A stretch of 25,486 nucleotides of DNA from SVQP01 sp045660125 (lineage in GTDB: Bacteria; Bacillota; Clostridia; Oscillospirales; CAG-272). The notes below the pieces were generated by a model, which saw only the letters and a list, made by a program, of their open reading frames with translations, did no database searches and had not been told where the DNA came from. The translations under genes were made by a program, and so were the position numbers. The stretch covers positions 1 to 25,486 of the forward strand of contig JAZRDG010000161.1 of the NCBI GenBank assembly GCA_045660125.1, written 5' to 3'. Below, one piece after another: positions 1 to 7,753 of the stretch. Position 1 is the first letter of the stretch. Each line of letters begins with the position of its first letter.

Positions 1-457
1 AGGGGGATTGCGTATCCTACAGGGGTGCTTATGCGGGCGATCACTGATCGCCCCTACAGGCAAATCCCATACGGGATATGGAAAATTACTTTTGTGATTT
101 GTAGGGGCGATCAGTGATCGCCCGCGAAACCGAGCAATTGGGGGTATGCCACATTCTTATCGGTAGAGGTCGGCGCCCTCGACGACCCCGACAGGTGGCA
201 AGAACTTTTTGTAGGGACCGGCGTCCTCGACGGTCCGTTTCCGTAGGGGCGGGTTCCAGATCCGCCCTTGCGTACGGGAGCATATGGAATGCTCCCCTAC
301 GAGGGGTTGTCTCCGTAGGGACCGGCGTCCTCGACGGTCCGTTCCGTAGGGGCGGATTCCATATCCGCCCTTACGTACGGGAGCATATGGAATGCTCCCC
401 TACGAGGGGTTGTCTCCGTAGGGACCGGCGTCCTCGACGGTCCGCATGCAAAATGAA
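1..457. repeat. Intergenic hairpin-module cassette
   Basis: No credible gene is seen here. The stretch is built from short stem-loop modules, most starting GTAGGG. A perfect 25-bp inverted repeat lies at 33-57 and 101-125, and each arm is itself a palindrome (GGGCGATCA-N-TGATCGCCC). Further modules are GGACCG-N10-CGGTCC, GGGCGGAT-N5-ATCCGCCC and GGGAGCAT-N5-ATGCTCCC. From 211 they are arranged as a tandem repeat. Reading frames that cross this region are low-complexity Arg/Pro translations of the repeats and are not called. The sequence resembles dispersed intergenic hairpin repeats rather than CRISPR, because spacers are themselves repeated. Confidence 0.8.
211..444. repeat. Tandem repeat, period 103-104 bp, about 2.3 copies
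   Basis: The 27-base module beginning GTAGGGACCGGCGTCC starts at 211, 315 and 418. Between the copies lies the same series of modules: GTAGGGGCGG hairpin, GGGAGCAT hairpin, then CGAGGGGTTGTCTCC. The first two units differ at only a few positions, one of them a 1-base indel, so the duplication looks recent. The third unit stops after the first module, next to the terminator of the Sel1-repeat gene. Confidence 0.9.
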
Positions 458-481
458 ATCCGCCCCCTGTCGGGAGCGGAT
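458..481 (-). terminator. Rho-independent terminator of the Sel1-repeat gene
   Basis: A 10-bp stem (458-467 with 472-481, one G-T pair) closes a 4-base loop 11 bases after the stop codon of the minus-strand gene. On the minus strand the stem is followed by a modest T-rich tail (TTCATTTT). Confidence 0.7.
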
Positions 482-492
482 GTTTTTTGTGT

Positions 493-3489
493 TTACTTTT
501 CAAGCTCGGAAAGCTTTTTGACGGCTCCCGCGTGTCCCTTGGCGGCGGCTTTTTTGTAAAGCGTGATCGCCTCGCGCTCGCTGCGCAGGGGAACCCCCTC
601 GCCGCTTTCGTAGCACTCGGCAAGGCTGAAACAAGCGTGCGCGTGTCCTGCATCGGCTGCAAACTTGAGGTGCTTGACCGCCTTTTCCGCGTCCTTAGGC
701 GTGCCCTTGCCGTGCTTTTCGCACCAGCCAAGGCTGTAGCTTGCAGCCACGTTACCGCCCTTTGCCGCAATGCGGAAGCACTCCACCGCCATAGCCGCGT
801 CCTTGGGAATATCCTGCCCAAAGAACCAAAGGTCGCCCATGTGGTTGACCGCCTCCATGCGGCGCGCGTGGTTTGCCGTCAGGGTCGAGCCCGAGGGCAT
901 GTCGCGGTAATAGTCCTCGATGGATTTGCCGTAAGTCTGAATGCGTGCCATTTCGTCCATGGCGTCGGTATTGCCGCGGATGATGGCGCGTCCGTAGTAT
1001 TCCAGCGCAAGCGCAAAATCGTGCGAATCGGTCATGCCCGTTGCGTGGAACTGCCCCAGACGGAACAGCGCCTCTGCAATCGCAGGCTTGTCGGGATGCT
1101 CGAAAAAGCTGACGGTCTCCAGCTTTTGCGCGCCGCTTTGCGGCTGTCGGATCTGTCCGTCTGCTGCCTTTTCAAGGAAGGAGCGGCAGAGAAGCGCGGA
1201 AAGGTCTGCGCCCGTGCCGGTGCGGTGGCAATCCGAAAGCAGCAGGAGTGCCGAAAGGCAGCCGTCGTGTGCCGCTCTTTTGAGTGCGGCTACGGCATTG
1301 GAGGCATCGCGCTGCGTGCCAATGCCGCGCAGCAGGCATCTGCCCACGTGGTAAAATCCGTCTGCGTCGCCGCTCTTGGCGGCTTTTTTATAAAAGGCAT
1401 AGGCGGCAGCCTTATCCTGCGCCGTGCCAATGCCCCTCTCAAGGCAATCTGCCAGCGCAAGCATAGCAGGTGCGTGACCTGCGTCGGCTGCGCGGCGATA
1501 AAGCTCTGCGGCGCGGGAAGCGTCCTGCTCGGTGCCAACGCCGTATTGCAGGCAAAGACCCAGCAGGTGCTGTGCGCGGCTGCTGCCGCTTTGTGCGCCG
1601 TCCTCAAGCCAGCGGATCGCGTCCGCAAGGTTTTGCTTGGTGCCAACGCCGTGCAGGGAGCACCAGCCAAGGCGGTACATCGCATCCGGCTGCGCGTTGC
1701 CCGTGATGACCGCGGCGCGGAACCATTTGATCGCCAGGAGCGGATCGCGCACCAGCACCTCGCTGTCCAGATAAGCCTCGCCAAGGTCATAGCAAGCGCG
1801 CGGATCATGATTTTGCGCGGCAAGCAGCAGCCATTTGGTTGCCTCTGCGGGATCGCGCGGCGTTCCCGTGCCGTTTTTGCAAAGCGTATATGCGTCGTAT
1901 TGCGCAGGCAGGCATCCTGCCATGGCAGCGGCAATGCAAAGAGACGCGCCCTTTTGCTCGTCCTTGGTCACGCCTTCGCCGCTCAGGTACAGTCTGCCAA
2001 GGCGGTATTTGGCGTGTGCGTCACCCAGCCTTGCCGCCTCTGCGTAGCGTGCGGCTGCGGCGCGCAGATTTTGCTCCACCTCCACGCCCTGCTCGTAGCA
2101 AAGCGCCAATCGGTAGCAAGCGCCTGCGTGCTGTGCGTCGGCTGCGCGCTTGAGCCATGCAATCGCGGCAGCGGTGTCCTTGCGGCAGCCTCTGCCGTAA
2201 AGCAGGCAGCCTGCAAGATTGTTCTGTCCGTCCGCGCTGCCGCCCTCGGCTGCCAGCGTGTACCATCTGATCGCCTCGGAAAGGTCCGCGCGCACACCGT
2301 CGCCAAATTCATAGCAGCTGCCAAGCGCGTATTGCGCGTCCGCAACGCCGCCCTCGGCTGCGCGGTGCAAATATCCCGCCGCCAAAGCAACGTCACGCTC
2401 CACGCCCTTGCCGCCGATCAGGCAGAGCGCGTACCTGTACGCTGCGTTGGGCACGTCACCGTCCGCGCCCTCCTTGAAGTGCTGCGCGGCAAGCGCGTCG
2501 TTTTGGGCTGCGCCCGTGCCGTCGCGATACATCGTGCCAAGATAGTAATGCGCGGTGGCGTTGCCCAGCGCGCGTGCGTCCTCAAAGTGGTTGTAAGCCT
2601 TGGTGGCGTTTTGCGCCGTGCCAACGCCCTCTAAATAGCAAATGCCCAAGCGGAGAGATGCGCTTGCATAGCCTTGCTTGGCAGAGCTGTGCAGCAGCTG
2701 CACGGCTTTTTTGGGATCGGGCTGCGTGCCCGCGCCCTCCAAAAGACAAACGGCGGCGTAGTACTGTCCGCGCTTGTCGCCCAAATTCGCTGCGTTTTCC
2801 AGCAATCGAAATCCACGCGGTGCGTCCTTTTGCGTGCCCTGACCGTCAAGGCAGCAAAGTCCCAGCGTAACCAAAGCGCCCGCGTTTTGCTTTTCCGAGG
2901 CAAGCGAGAGCCAATGCACCGCCTGCTTGTCCGAGTAGGGGAGCAGCTCTGCGCGCAGATAAGACTCTGCCAGTGCGTACATGCTCTCGGCATCCTGGCG
3001 GTTTGCGCCCACTGCCAGCTCAACAAGCTCCGCCAGCTCGTCCTGCAGGCTGCGCTCCTTGCGGTAAGCATCGGGGCAGGTGCAAAGTCCGGTGATCAGC
3101 AAGCGGTGTACCAGCGCAGGATCGGGCGCGTGATCAAAGTCCTTTTGCAGCTTGGCAAAGGTGTGCGGATAATCAGCTTGCGGCTCGGCTCCGCCTATAT
3201 GTAAAATATGCAATTTTCTGTCCTTGGCGGCATTGATCAGCTGCTGCTGCAGCGCTTGCAGCTGCTGATCCTGGTGGGCGTCCTGCAAAGCTCCCGCCAC
3301 CACGATCAAGCCGGCGCGGCAGGCATCGCGATATACCTCGGTGCGCAAATGATCGGTTTTGCGCACCGCAAAGCCGTAAGCGGTCAAAAAACGGCAAGCA
3401 TCCTCTGCTTGCTTCTGGCTCGCTTCGGTATACAAAAGCGGCACAAAAACGTGCGCAGGTGTGTTTTTTTGCATTTGCGGTGTCGGCAT
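493..3489 (-). CDS. Sel1-repeat (TPR-like) protein with possible TIR-like N-terminus
   Basis: This is a 998-residue soluble protein. I chose ATG 3489 because AAGGAG lies 7 bases before it; the longer reading frame from 3648 would run through the promoter. From about residue 160 to the C-terminus there are about 20 Sel1 repeats of 36 residues (pattern A..LG..Y..G.G...D...A..W...AA). They are regular to about residue 730, disturbed by an insertion around 730-870, and regular again at the end. Sel1 repeats form helical-hairpin superhelices that scaffold protein complexes. Residues 12-135 look like an alternating alpha/beta domain: a HVFVPLLY strand, a helix, LIVVAGAL, then LHILHI. That order is reminiscent of TIR domains, but no catalytic Glu is obvious, so this part is inference. 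There is no signal peptide. The gene is monocistronic, divergent from zapA. Its target is unknown. Confidence 0.88.
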   Translation of the reverse strand: MPTPQMQKNTPAHVFVPLLYTEASQKQAEDACRFLTAYGFAVRKTDHLRTEVYRDACRAGLIVVAGALQDAHQDQQLQALQQQLINAAKDRKLHILHIGGAEPQADYPHTFAKLQKDFDHAPDPALVHRLLITGLCTCPDAYRKERSLQDELAELVELAVGANRQDAESMYALAESYLRAELLPYSDKQAVHWLSLASEKQNAGALVTLGLCCLDGQGTQKDAPRGFRLLENAANLGDKRGQYYAAVCLLEGAGTQPDPKKAVQLLHSSAKQGYASASLRLGICYLEGVGTAQNATKAYNHFEDARALGNATAHYYLGTMYRDGTGAAQNDALAAQHFKEGADGDVPNAAYRYALCLIGGKGVERDVALAAGYLHRAAEGGVADAQYALGSCYEFGDGVRADLSEAIRWYTLAAEGGSADGQNNLAGCLLYGRGCRKDTAAAIAWLKRAADAQHAGACYRLALCYEQGVEVEQNLRAAAARYAEAARLGDAHAKYRLGRLYLSGEGVTKDEQKGASLCIAAAMAGCLPAQYDAYTLCKNGTGTPRDPAEATKWLLLAAQNHDPRACYDLGEAYLDSEVLVRDPLLAIKWFRAAVITGNAQPDAMYRLGWCSLHGVGTKQNLADAIRWLEDGAQSGSSRAQHLLGLCLQYGVGTEQDASRAAELYRRAADAGHAPAMLALADCLERGIGTAQDKAAAYAFYKKAAKSGDADGFYHVGRCLLRGIGTQRDASNAVAALKRAAHDGCLSALLLLSDCHRTGTGADLSALLCRSFLEKAADGQIRQPQSGAQKLETVSFFEHPDKPAIAEALFRLGQFHATGMTDSHDFALALEYYGRAIIRGNTDAMDEMARIQTYGKSIEDYYRDMPSGSTLTANHARRMEAVNHMGDLWFFGQDIPKDAAMAVECFRIAAKGGNVAASYSLGWCEKHGKGTPKDAEKAVKHLKFAADAGHAHACFSLAECYESGEGVPLRSEREAITLYKKAAAKGHAGAVKKLSELEK

Positions 3490-3496
3490 AGGCAAT

Positions 3497-3502
3497 CTCC
3501 TT
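3497..3502 (-). promoter_or_regulatory. Ribosome binding site fixing the Sel1-protein start
   Basis: AAGGAG on the minus strand, 7 bases upstream of ATG 3489. It decides against the 53-codon-longer start at 3648. Confidence 0.75.
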
Positions 3503-3553
3503 GGTCGTACTTGAAAAAAATCGCGAAAATTTGAAAAATTTACGAAAAAGGTC

Positions 3554-3582
3554 TTTTCAATTTTCGTTTTTTGTATTAAAAT
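3554..3582 (+). promoter_or_regulatory. Possible promoter for the zapA cluster
   Basis: TTTTCA (3554-3559), 17 bases, TAAAAT (3577-3582). This is a moderate match in a very A/T-rich stretch, so other choices such as the TATACA near 3610 are possible. It would leave a leader of about 95 bases before zapA. Confidence 0.3.
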
Positions 3583-3607
3583 ATATGTAATAGGTATTTC
3601 TATATTC

Positions 3608-3636
3608 ATTATACATGATTTGCCGCGTGATTGCAA
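3608..3636 (-). promoter_or_regulatory. Probable promoter of the Sel1-repeat gene
   Basis: On the minus strand: TTGCAA (3631-3636), 17-base spacer, extended TG-TATAAT (-10 at 3608-3613). Transcription would give an A/T-rich leader of about 110 bases before ATG 3489. Confidence 0.55.
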
Positions 3637-3686
3637 GGCATACGGCAAAAAAAGAACACAGACTTGAAGTTTACGGAGGTAACGGT

Positions 3687-4409
3687 ATGAAAAAGAAATA
3701 TACGTTGGTTATTTCGGATGTGGAGATGAACGTGGTAACGGATGCTCCTTGGGAATCGGTTGAAAAGATCGTGGGCATTCTGGATCGCAAGATGAGAGAT
3801 ATCAATCTCAAGAGCTACCGTTGTACCAAAAATCAGGCTGCACTTTTGTGCGCGCTTGAATATTGCTCTGAAAAGCTGGAGCTGCAGGATCGCAATGCAG
3901 AGCTTGAGGAGATTGCAGAGCAGGATGCGGCAACCATTGCAGAAAAGGACGCAAGAATTGCCGAGCTGGAGGCAGAGCTTGCCAAGATGCAGGGCGAGAA
4001 CGAGATCATGCACAACATTCTGGAGCGCGCAGCCGCTTCCACCAAGCGCATGATGGGTCATCACGAGCCCGTTGAGGCTGCTGTGGCAGCAGAGCCCGTG
4101 GCAGAGCAGGAAGCTGCTGTGGCAGAGGCTGCAGAGGTTGCAGAGCCCGTGGTACAGGAAGTAGCAGAGCAGCCCGTGCAGGAGGCTGTTGAGCAGGTAG
4201 AAGAGAAGGTAGAGGCGCCCGAGCAGCTGACGGTGGATTTTGCAGAAGCCGAGCCGCAGCCCGAGATCAATACCAAGGCGGCGCAGGTGCTGGAGGAGAT
4301 TGCAGACAGACAGACCGACGTGCCGCGCGTCAAGGCAAGAGCAAAAAAGAGCAATAATCGCTCCCGCGTAGGATCGATGTTTGATCTGCTTACCTTTAAC
4401 GATGTATAA
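3687..4409 (+). CDS. zapA: Cell division protein ZapA with long acidic C-terminal tail
   Basis: 240 residues. ATG 3687 is chosen because GGAGGT ends 6 bases before it. ZapA is a small cytoplasmic protein that binds FtsZ and cross-links filaments in the Z-ring. Residues 1-50 form the small alpha/beta ZapA head (KKKYTLVISD, then MRDIN). Residues 50-120 are a long coiled coil rich in Glu, Ala and Leu, as in the family. Family members are usually about 80-130 residues, so the rest is extra: an Ala/Glu/Val-rich disordered segment (about 125-190), a basic patch (KARAKKSNNR), and the end SMFDLLTFNDV, which looks like a short peptide docking motif. It is the first gene of a cluster and overlaps the U32 gene, a neighbour often seen with zapA in Firmicutes. 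A DivIVA-like coiled-coil role is a less likely alternative. Confidence 0.85.
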   Translation: MKKKYTLVISDVEMNVVTDAPWESVEKIVGILDRKMRDINLKSYRCTKNQAALLCALEYCSEKLELQDRNAELEEIAEQDAATIAEKDARIAELEAELAKMQGENEIMHNILERAAASTKRMMGHHEPVEAAVAAEPVAEQEAAVAEAAEVAEPVVQEVAEQPVQEAVEQVEEKVEAPEQLTVDFAEAEPQPEINTKAAQVLEEIADRQTDVPRVKARAKKSNNRSRVGSMFDLLTFNDV

Positions 4410-6456
4410 GACGAACGTATTACATAGTCGATCCCTGCCCGAGCTGCTGAGTCCCGCAGGCTCACCGGATGCGCTGCGGGCGGCGATTGACGCAGGAGCC
4501 GACGCCGTGTATCTTGGCGGCGGCTCTTTTCATGCTCGCATGAATGCGGACAATTTCGGCACGCAGGATAAGCTGACCGATGCGGTATCCTTGGCGCACT
4601 TTTGGGGCGTTAAGGTATACGTCACGCTTAACACCATGGTGTACGACCGCGAGATCGACGCAGCCCTTGCGCAAGCCGAGCAGGCAGCGCGCGCGGGCGC
4701 GGATGCGCTGATCGTGGCGGATGCGGGGCTTGCCTCGCTTTTGCACAAAGCGCTGCCCGAGCTGCCGCTGCACGCAAGCACGCAGATGTCCGTGCATCGC
4801 GGAGATGCGGGCAAGCTGCTTGCCGATGCGGGCTTTAGCCGCATGGTGCTGGCGCGTGAGATGCCTGCGGATCAGATCGCACAGGCAGTGCGCGAAAGCC
4901 CGATCGAGATCGAGGCGTTTGTGCACGGCGCGCTTTGCGTCAGCCAATCGGGGCAGTGCCTGTTTTCCTCGCTCGTAGGCGGCAGAAGCGGCAACCGAGG
5001 CGAGTGCGCACAGCCCTGCCGTTTGCCCTTCAAGGATAGCAAGGGCAAGGATTTCTATCCGCTCTCGCTCAAGGATCTGTCCTTGGCAAGATACGTGCCC
5101 GAGATCATTGCGTCGGGCGTGGCGTCGCTCAAGATCGAGGGACGCATGAAGTCGCCCGAGTACGTATATACCGTCACGCGCATCTGGCGAGAGCTGCTGG
5201 ATGCAGGCAAGGGCGCGGACGAGGCGCAGATGCTGGAGCTTGGCAAGGCGTTCTCGCGCGGTGGATTTACCGATGGATATTACCGCCGCCGTAAGGGAGA
5301 GGGCATGCTGGGCGTGCGCTCTGCCGAGGATAAGATGGCGTCGGGCGAGGTGCAGAAGTTCCGCGGTATACAAAGAAAGATTCCGATAGAGATGCAGGCA
5401 ACCTTAGCAGCCGATCAGCCCATGACGCTGTGCGCAAGTGCGGGGGAGCATACCGTTTGCGTGCAGGGAGCAGCACCCGAGGCAGCGCACACCCGTCCGA
5501 TCACGGTCGAGCAGGTGCAGGCAAGTCTTGGCAAGCTGGGAGCTACGCCGTTTGTGACCGAGGCGCCTTCGGTGCATATCGAGGGTGAGGTCATGGTGGC
5601 GGCATCCGCGCTCAACGCGCTGCGCCGCGAGGCTGCGGAGGGCTTGGAAAGAGAGATCAGGGACTCCCTGACTCCTGCGCCCGTGCAGCGCAAGCAGATC
5701 GGTCGCGCACAGCCCAAGGGCACGCGTGACAATGCGCGCACGGCAAGATTTTGGTATCCCGAGCAGCTCACAAAAGAGGCTGCAGCGTATTTTGATATCC
5801 GCTATCTGCCGCTTGAGACGGTTGCAGAGCAGGAAGTACCCCTGTGCAACGGTGCGGTGCTGCCGCCTGTGCTTTTCCCCGAGGATACGGGAAAGATCAG
5901 GGAAATGCTTGCAAAGATCAGGCAAAAGGGCATTGCACACCTGCTGGTGGGCAATCTTGGACATTTGCCCATGCTGCAGGACTTTGATTTCGTGCTGCAC
6001 GGGGATTACAGATTCAACGTTGCCAATAACGCCACGGTCTGCGTGCTGGAGCAGCATGGCTTTGCGGACGTGATCGCGTCTGCCGAGATGAGCGTGGCAC
6101 AGCTGCGCGATCTGGGCGGCAACACGGCAGCCATCGTGTACGGCAGAGTGCCGCTGATGACGCTGGAGCGCTGCATCAACAAGCAGGCGGCGGGTTGCGC
6201 GGCGTGCACCAAGGGAAAGGCGCAGCTGACCGACCGCAAGGGCGTCAAGTTCCCCGTGGTGCGTGAGTACGGTCACCGCAATCTGGTGCTCAACAGCCTG
6301 CCTACGGGCATGTCGGATAAGCAGGGCGCGCTTGCCGCAAGCGGCATTACGGCGCAGCATTTCCTGTTTACCGTGGAGAGCGCAGCCGAGGTCGATCGCG
6401 TGATCGCGGCGTATAAAAAGGGAACGGCGCTGCCGTATCCCGTCAGAAGATTTTGA
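4402..6456 (+). CDS. U32-family protein, RlhA/TrhP-like RNA hydroxylation enzyme
   Basis: 684 residues from ATG 4402, which lies inside the end of zapA (8-nt overlap). A TTG at 4381 would add 7 residues and cannot be excluded, since neither start has a clear ribosome site. The N-terminal half is a TIM-barrel U32 domain: ELLSPAGSPDALRAAI, GADAVYLGG, LNT, HASTQMSVH, then the family signature EAFVHGALC-SQSGQC. Four conserved cysteines (C179, C186, C202, C206) fit the iron-sulfur ligands expected in this family. A DUF3656-like region follows, and a later Cys motif (C-N6-C-N2-C type, near 6170-6210). Family members were long called peptidases or collagenases. Characterised ones make 5-hydroxycytidine in 23S rRNA (RlhA) or 5-hydroxyuridine in tRNA (TrhP). 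The length and the DUF3656 region favour RlhA, but I would not fix the substrate. Confidence 0.9.
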   Translation: MYKTNVLHSRSLPELLSPAGSPDALRAAIDAGADAVYLGGGSFHARMNADNFGTQDKLTDAVSLAHFWGVKVYVTLNTMVYDREIDAALAQAEQAARAGADALIVADAGLASLLHKALPELPLHASTQMSVHRGDAGKLLADAGFSRMVLAREMPADQIAQAVRESPIEIEAFVHGALCVSQSGQCLFSSLVGGRSGNRGECAQPCRLPFKDSKGKDFYPLSLKDLSLARYVPEIIASGVASLKIEGRMKSPEYVYTVTRIWRELLDAGKGADEAQMLELGKAFSRGGFTDGYYRRRKGEGMLGVRSAEDKMASGEVQKFRGIQRKIPIEMQATLAADQPMTLCASAGEHTVCVQGAAPEAAHTRPITVEQVQASLGKLGATPFVTEAPSVHIEGEVMVAASALNALRREAAEGLEREIRDSLTPAPVQRKQIGRAQPKGTRDNARTARFWYPEQLTKEAAAYFDIRYLPLETVAEQEVPLCNGAVLPPVLFPEDTGKIREMLAKIRQKGIAHLLVGNLGHLPMLQDFDFVLHGDYRFNVANNATVCVLEQHGFADVIASAEMSVAQLRDLGGNTAAIVYGRVPLMTLERCINKQAAGCAACTKGKAQLTDRKGVKFPVVREYGHRNLVLNSLPTGMSDKQGALAASGITAQHFLFTVESAAEVDRVIAAYKKGTALPYPVRRF

Positions 6457-6474
6457 GTTTTTACAGGTGAAAAT

Positions 6475-7716
6475 ATGAAGCAATACAGTATAATCGCGGT
6501 TGCGGTGCTTTGCGTTGTGTGTCTGCTGATCGCAACGGTGGCAAGCACGAGCCGCGCAAAATCCATGCCCGCTCCCCAAGAGCCGCCCGCGCAGCAAACG
6601 GATAGCCAAACCCAAGCGGATACCGAGCAGCCCACCGAGCAAGAGAGCGAGCAGATCGGCGGCTTGCCGTACGTGACGTATACGGGAGAGGCGCACGCGG
6701 GCACGGGCATTGCCTACCGCGGCAGCGGCGAGAGAGCCAAGTACGTGATCGTGATCGATGCGGGGCATCAGCTGCACGCCATGAGCGAGACCGAGCCGAT
6801 AGGTCCGGGATCGGATCAGACCAAAGCCAAGGTAACGGGCGGCACGCAGGGCAGCTTTACGGGGCTTGCCGAATACGAGCTCAATTTGCGCGTCTGTCTT
6901 GCCTTGCGAGATTTGCTGGTGGCACAGGGCTATACCGTAGTTATGGTGCGTGAGACCCATGAGGTCGAGATCAGCAACGCAGAGCGTGCGCAGCTGGCAA
7001 ACGCGGTGGGTGCGGACGTCAATATCCGTATTCACGCCAACGGTGACGAGAATGCAGAAACCAAGGGCGCAATGGCAGTTTGCCAAACGCCCGAAAATCC
7101 GTATAACGCGGACATTTACCCTGCGTGCAGAGCGCTTTCGGATGCAGTGCTGGCGGCATTCTGCCAAAGCACGGGCATTGCAGAGCGTAACGTTTGGGAG
7201 ACCGATACCATGACGGGCACCAACTGGGCAACCGTGCCCACCACCATCATTGAAATGGGCTTTATGACCAACGCCGAGGACGATGCCGCAATGGCAGCAG
7301 AGGATTTTGCCGCAAAGGCGGCGCAGGGCTTGGCGCAGGGCATTGCTGCGTATTTGGCGCAAAGCACATCCGACGGGGATACCACCGCACCCGAGCAGAC
7401 AACAGAGCCCGAGCAAACCACCGAGCCCGAGCAGTCCACGACGCCCGACTCCAAGTATGATATCGATTTTGAAAGAGAAGCAGAGCTGGGACAGAGCTTT
7501 ACCGATGTAGAGACGGTTGTGGAGTTTACCGGCACAGTATGGATCCGCACCGAGCCGAGCACGCAGGGCGGGGATGCCACCAAGGTCATGGATATCAGCA
7601 CGTATGCGGGCAAGCGCGTGACTTGCATAGGTCTTGGCGAAAATTGGCATCGTCTGCTGATCGACGGCAAGGTTTATTACGCATCGGCTGCATATCTCAA
7701 GGTGGTTACCGAGTAA
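6475..7716 (+). CDS. N-acetylmuramoyl-L-alanine amidase (Amidase_3) with C-terminal SH3-like domain
   Basis: 413 residues, ATG 6475 with AGGTG 6 bases upstream, 18 bases after the U32 stop. Residues 4-26 form a hydrophobic signal peptide or signal anchor, followed by a Pro/Gln/Thr/Glu linker to about 60. The zinc-dependent amidase domain spans about 88-365. Ligands and catalytic residues are visible: DAGH (H98), E133 in AEYELNL, H187 in RIHAN, and E260 in IIEMGFMTN. These enzymes cut the bond between MurNAc and L-Ala in peptidoglycan, outside the membrane. A second TTEPEQ-repeat linker (about 368-395 of the coding order before the last domain) leads to an SH3-like domain containing TVWIRTEPS and ending AAYLKVV, likely for wall binding. 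Association with zapA suggests a role in cell separation, which is inference. Confidence 0.93.
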   Translation: MKQYSIIAVAVLCVVCLLIATVASTSRAKSMPAPQEPPAQQTDSQTQADTEQPTEQESEQIGGLPYVTYTGEAHAGTGIAYRGSGERAKYVIVIDAGHQLHAMSETEPIGPGSDQTKAKVTGGTQGSFTGLAEYELNLRVCLALRDLLVAQGYTVVMVRETHEVEISNAERAQLANAVGADVNIRIHANGDENAETKGAMAVCQTPENPYNADIYPACRALSDAVLAAFCQSTGIAERNVWETDTMTGTNWATVPTTIIEMGFMTNAEDDAAMAAEDFAAKAAQGLAQGIAAYLAQSTSDGDTTAPEQTTEPEQTTEPEQSTTPDSKYDIDFEREAELGQSFTDVETVVEFTGTVWIRTEPSTQGGDATKVMDISTYAGKRVTCIGLGENWHRLLIDGKVYYASAAYLKVVTE

Positions 7717-7736
7717 AATAATAGCAAAGTACGAAC

Positions 7737-7744
7737 AAAGGAGG
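7737..7744 (+). promoter_or_regulatory. Ribosome binding site deciding the cysE start
   Basis: AAAGGAGG is only 3 bases before ATG 7748 but 9 bases before ATG 7754. The second spacing is normal, so the protein most likely begins MNEKFED rather than MRMNEKF. Confidence 0.65.
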
Positions 7745-7753
7745 CGCATGCGT

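Noticed and set aside
211..444. CRISPR array
   Set aside because: There are only 2.3 units with period 103-104 bp, the material between the repeats is itself repeated, and no cas genes are nearby.
114..521. Plus-strand frame of 135 codons at the window start, and the minus-strand frame 86-283
   Set aside because: They are translations of the hairpin modules, with repeated Arg-rich peptides that follow the DNA repeat period.
487..2634. Long plus-strand frame of 715 codons opposite the Sel1 gene
   Set aside because: It mirrors the Sel1 repeats in antisense, is Cys/Arg/Val-rich without domains, has no suitable ribosome site, and covers a clear real gene on the other strand.
4381..4404. TTG 4381 as start of the U32 gene
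   Set aside because: It would add 7 residues not expected in the family and lacks a clear ribosome site. ATG 4402 is preferred but not proven.
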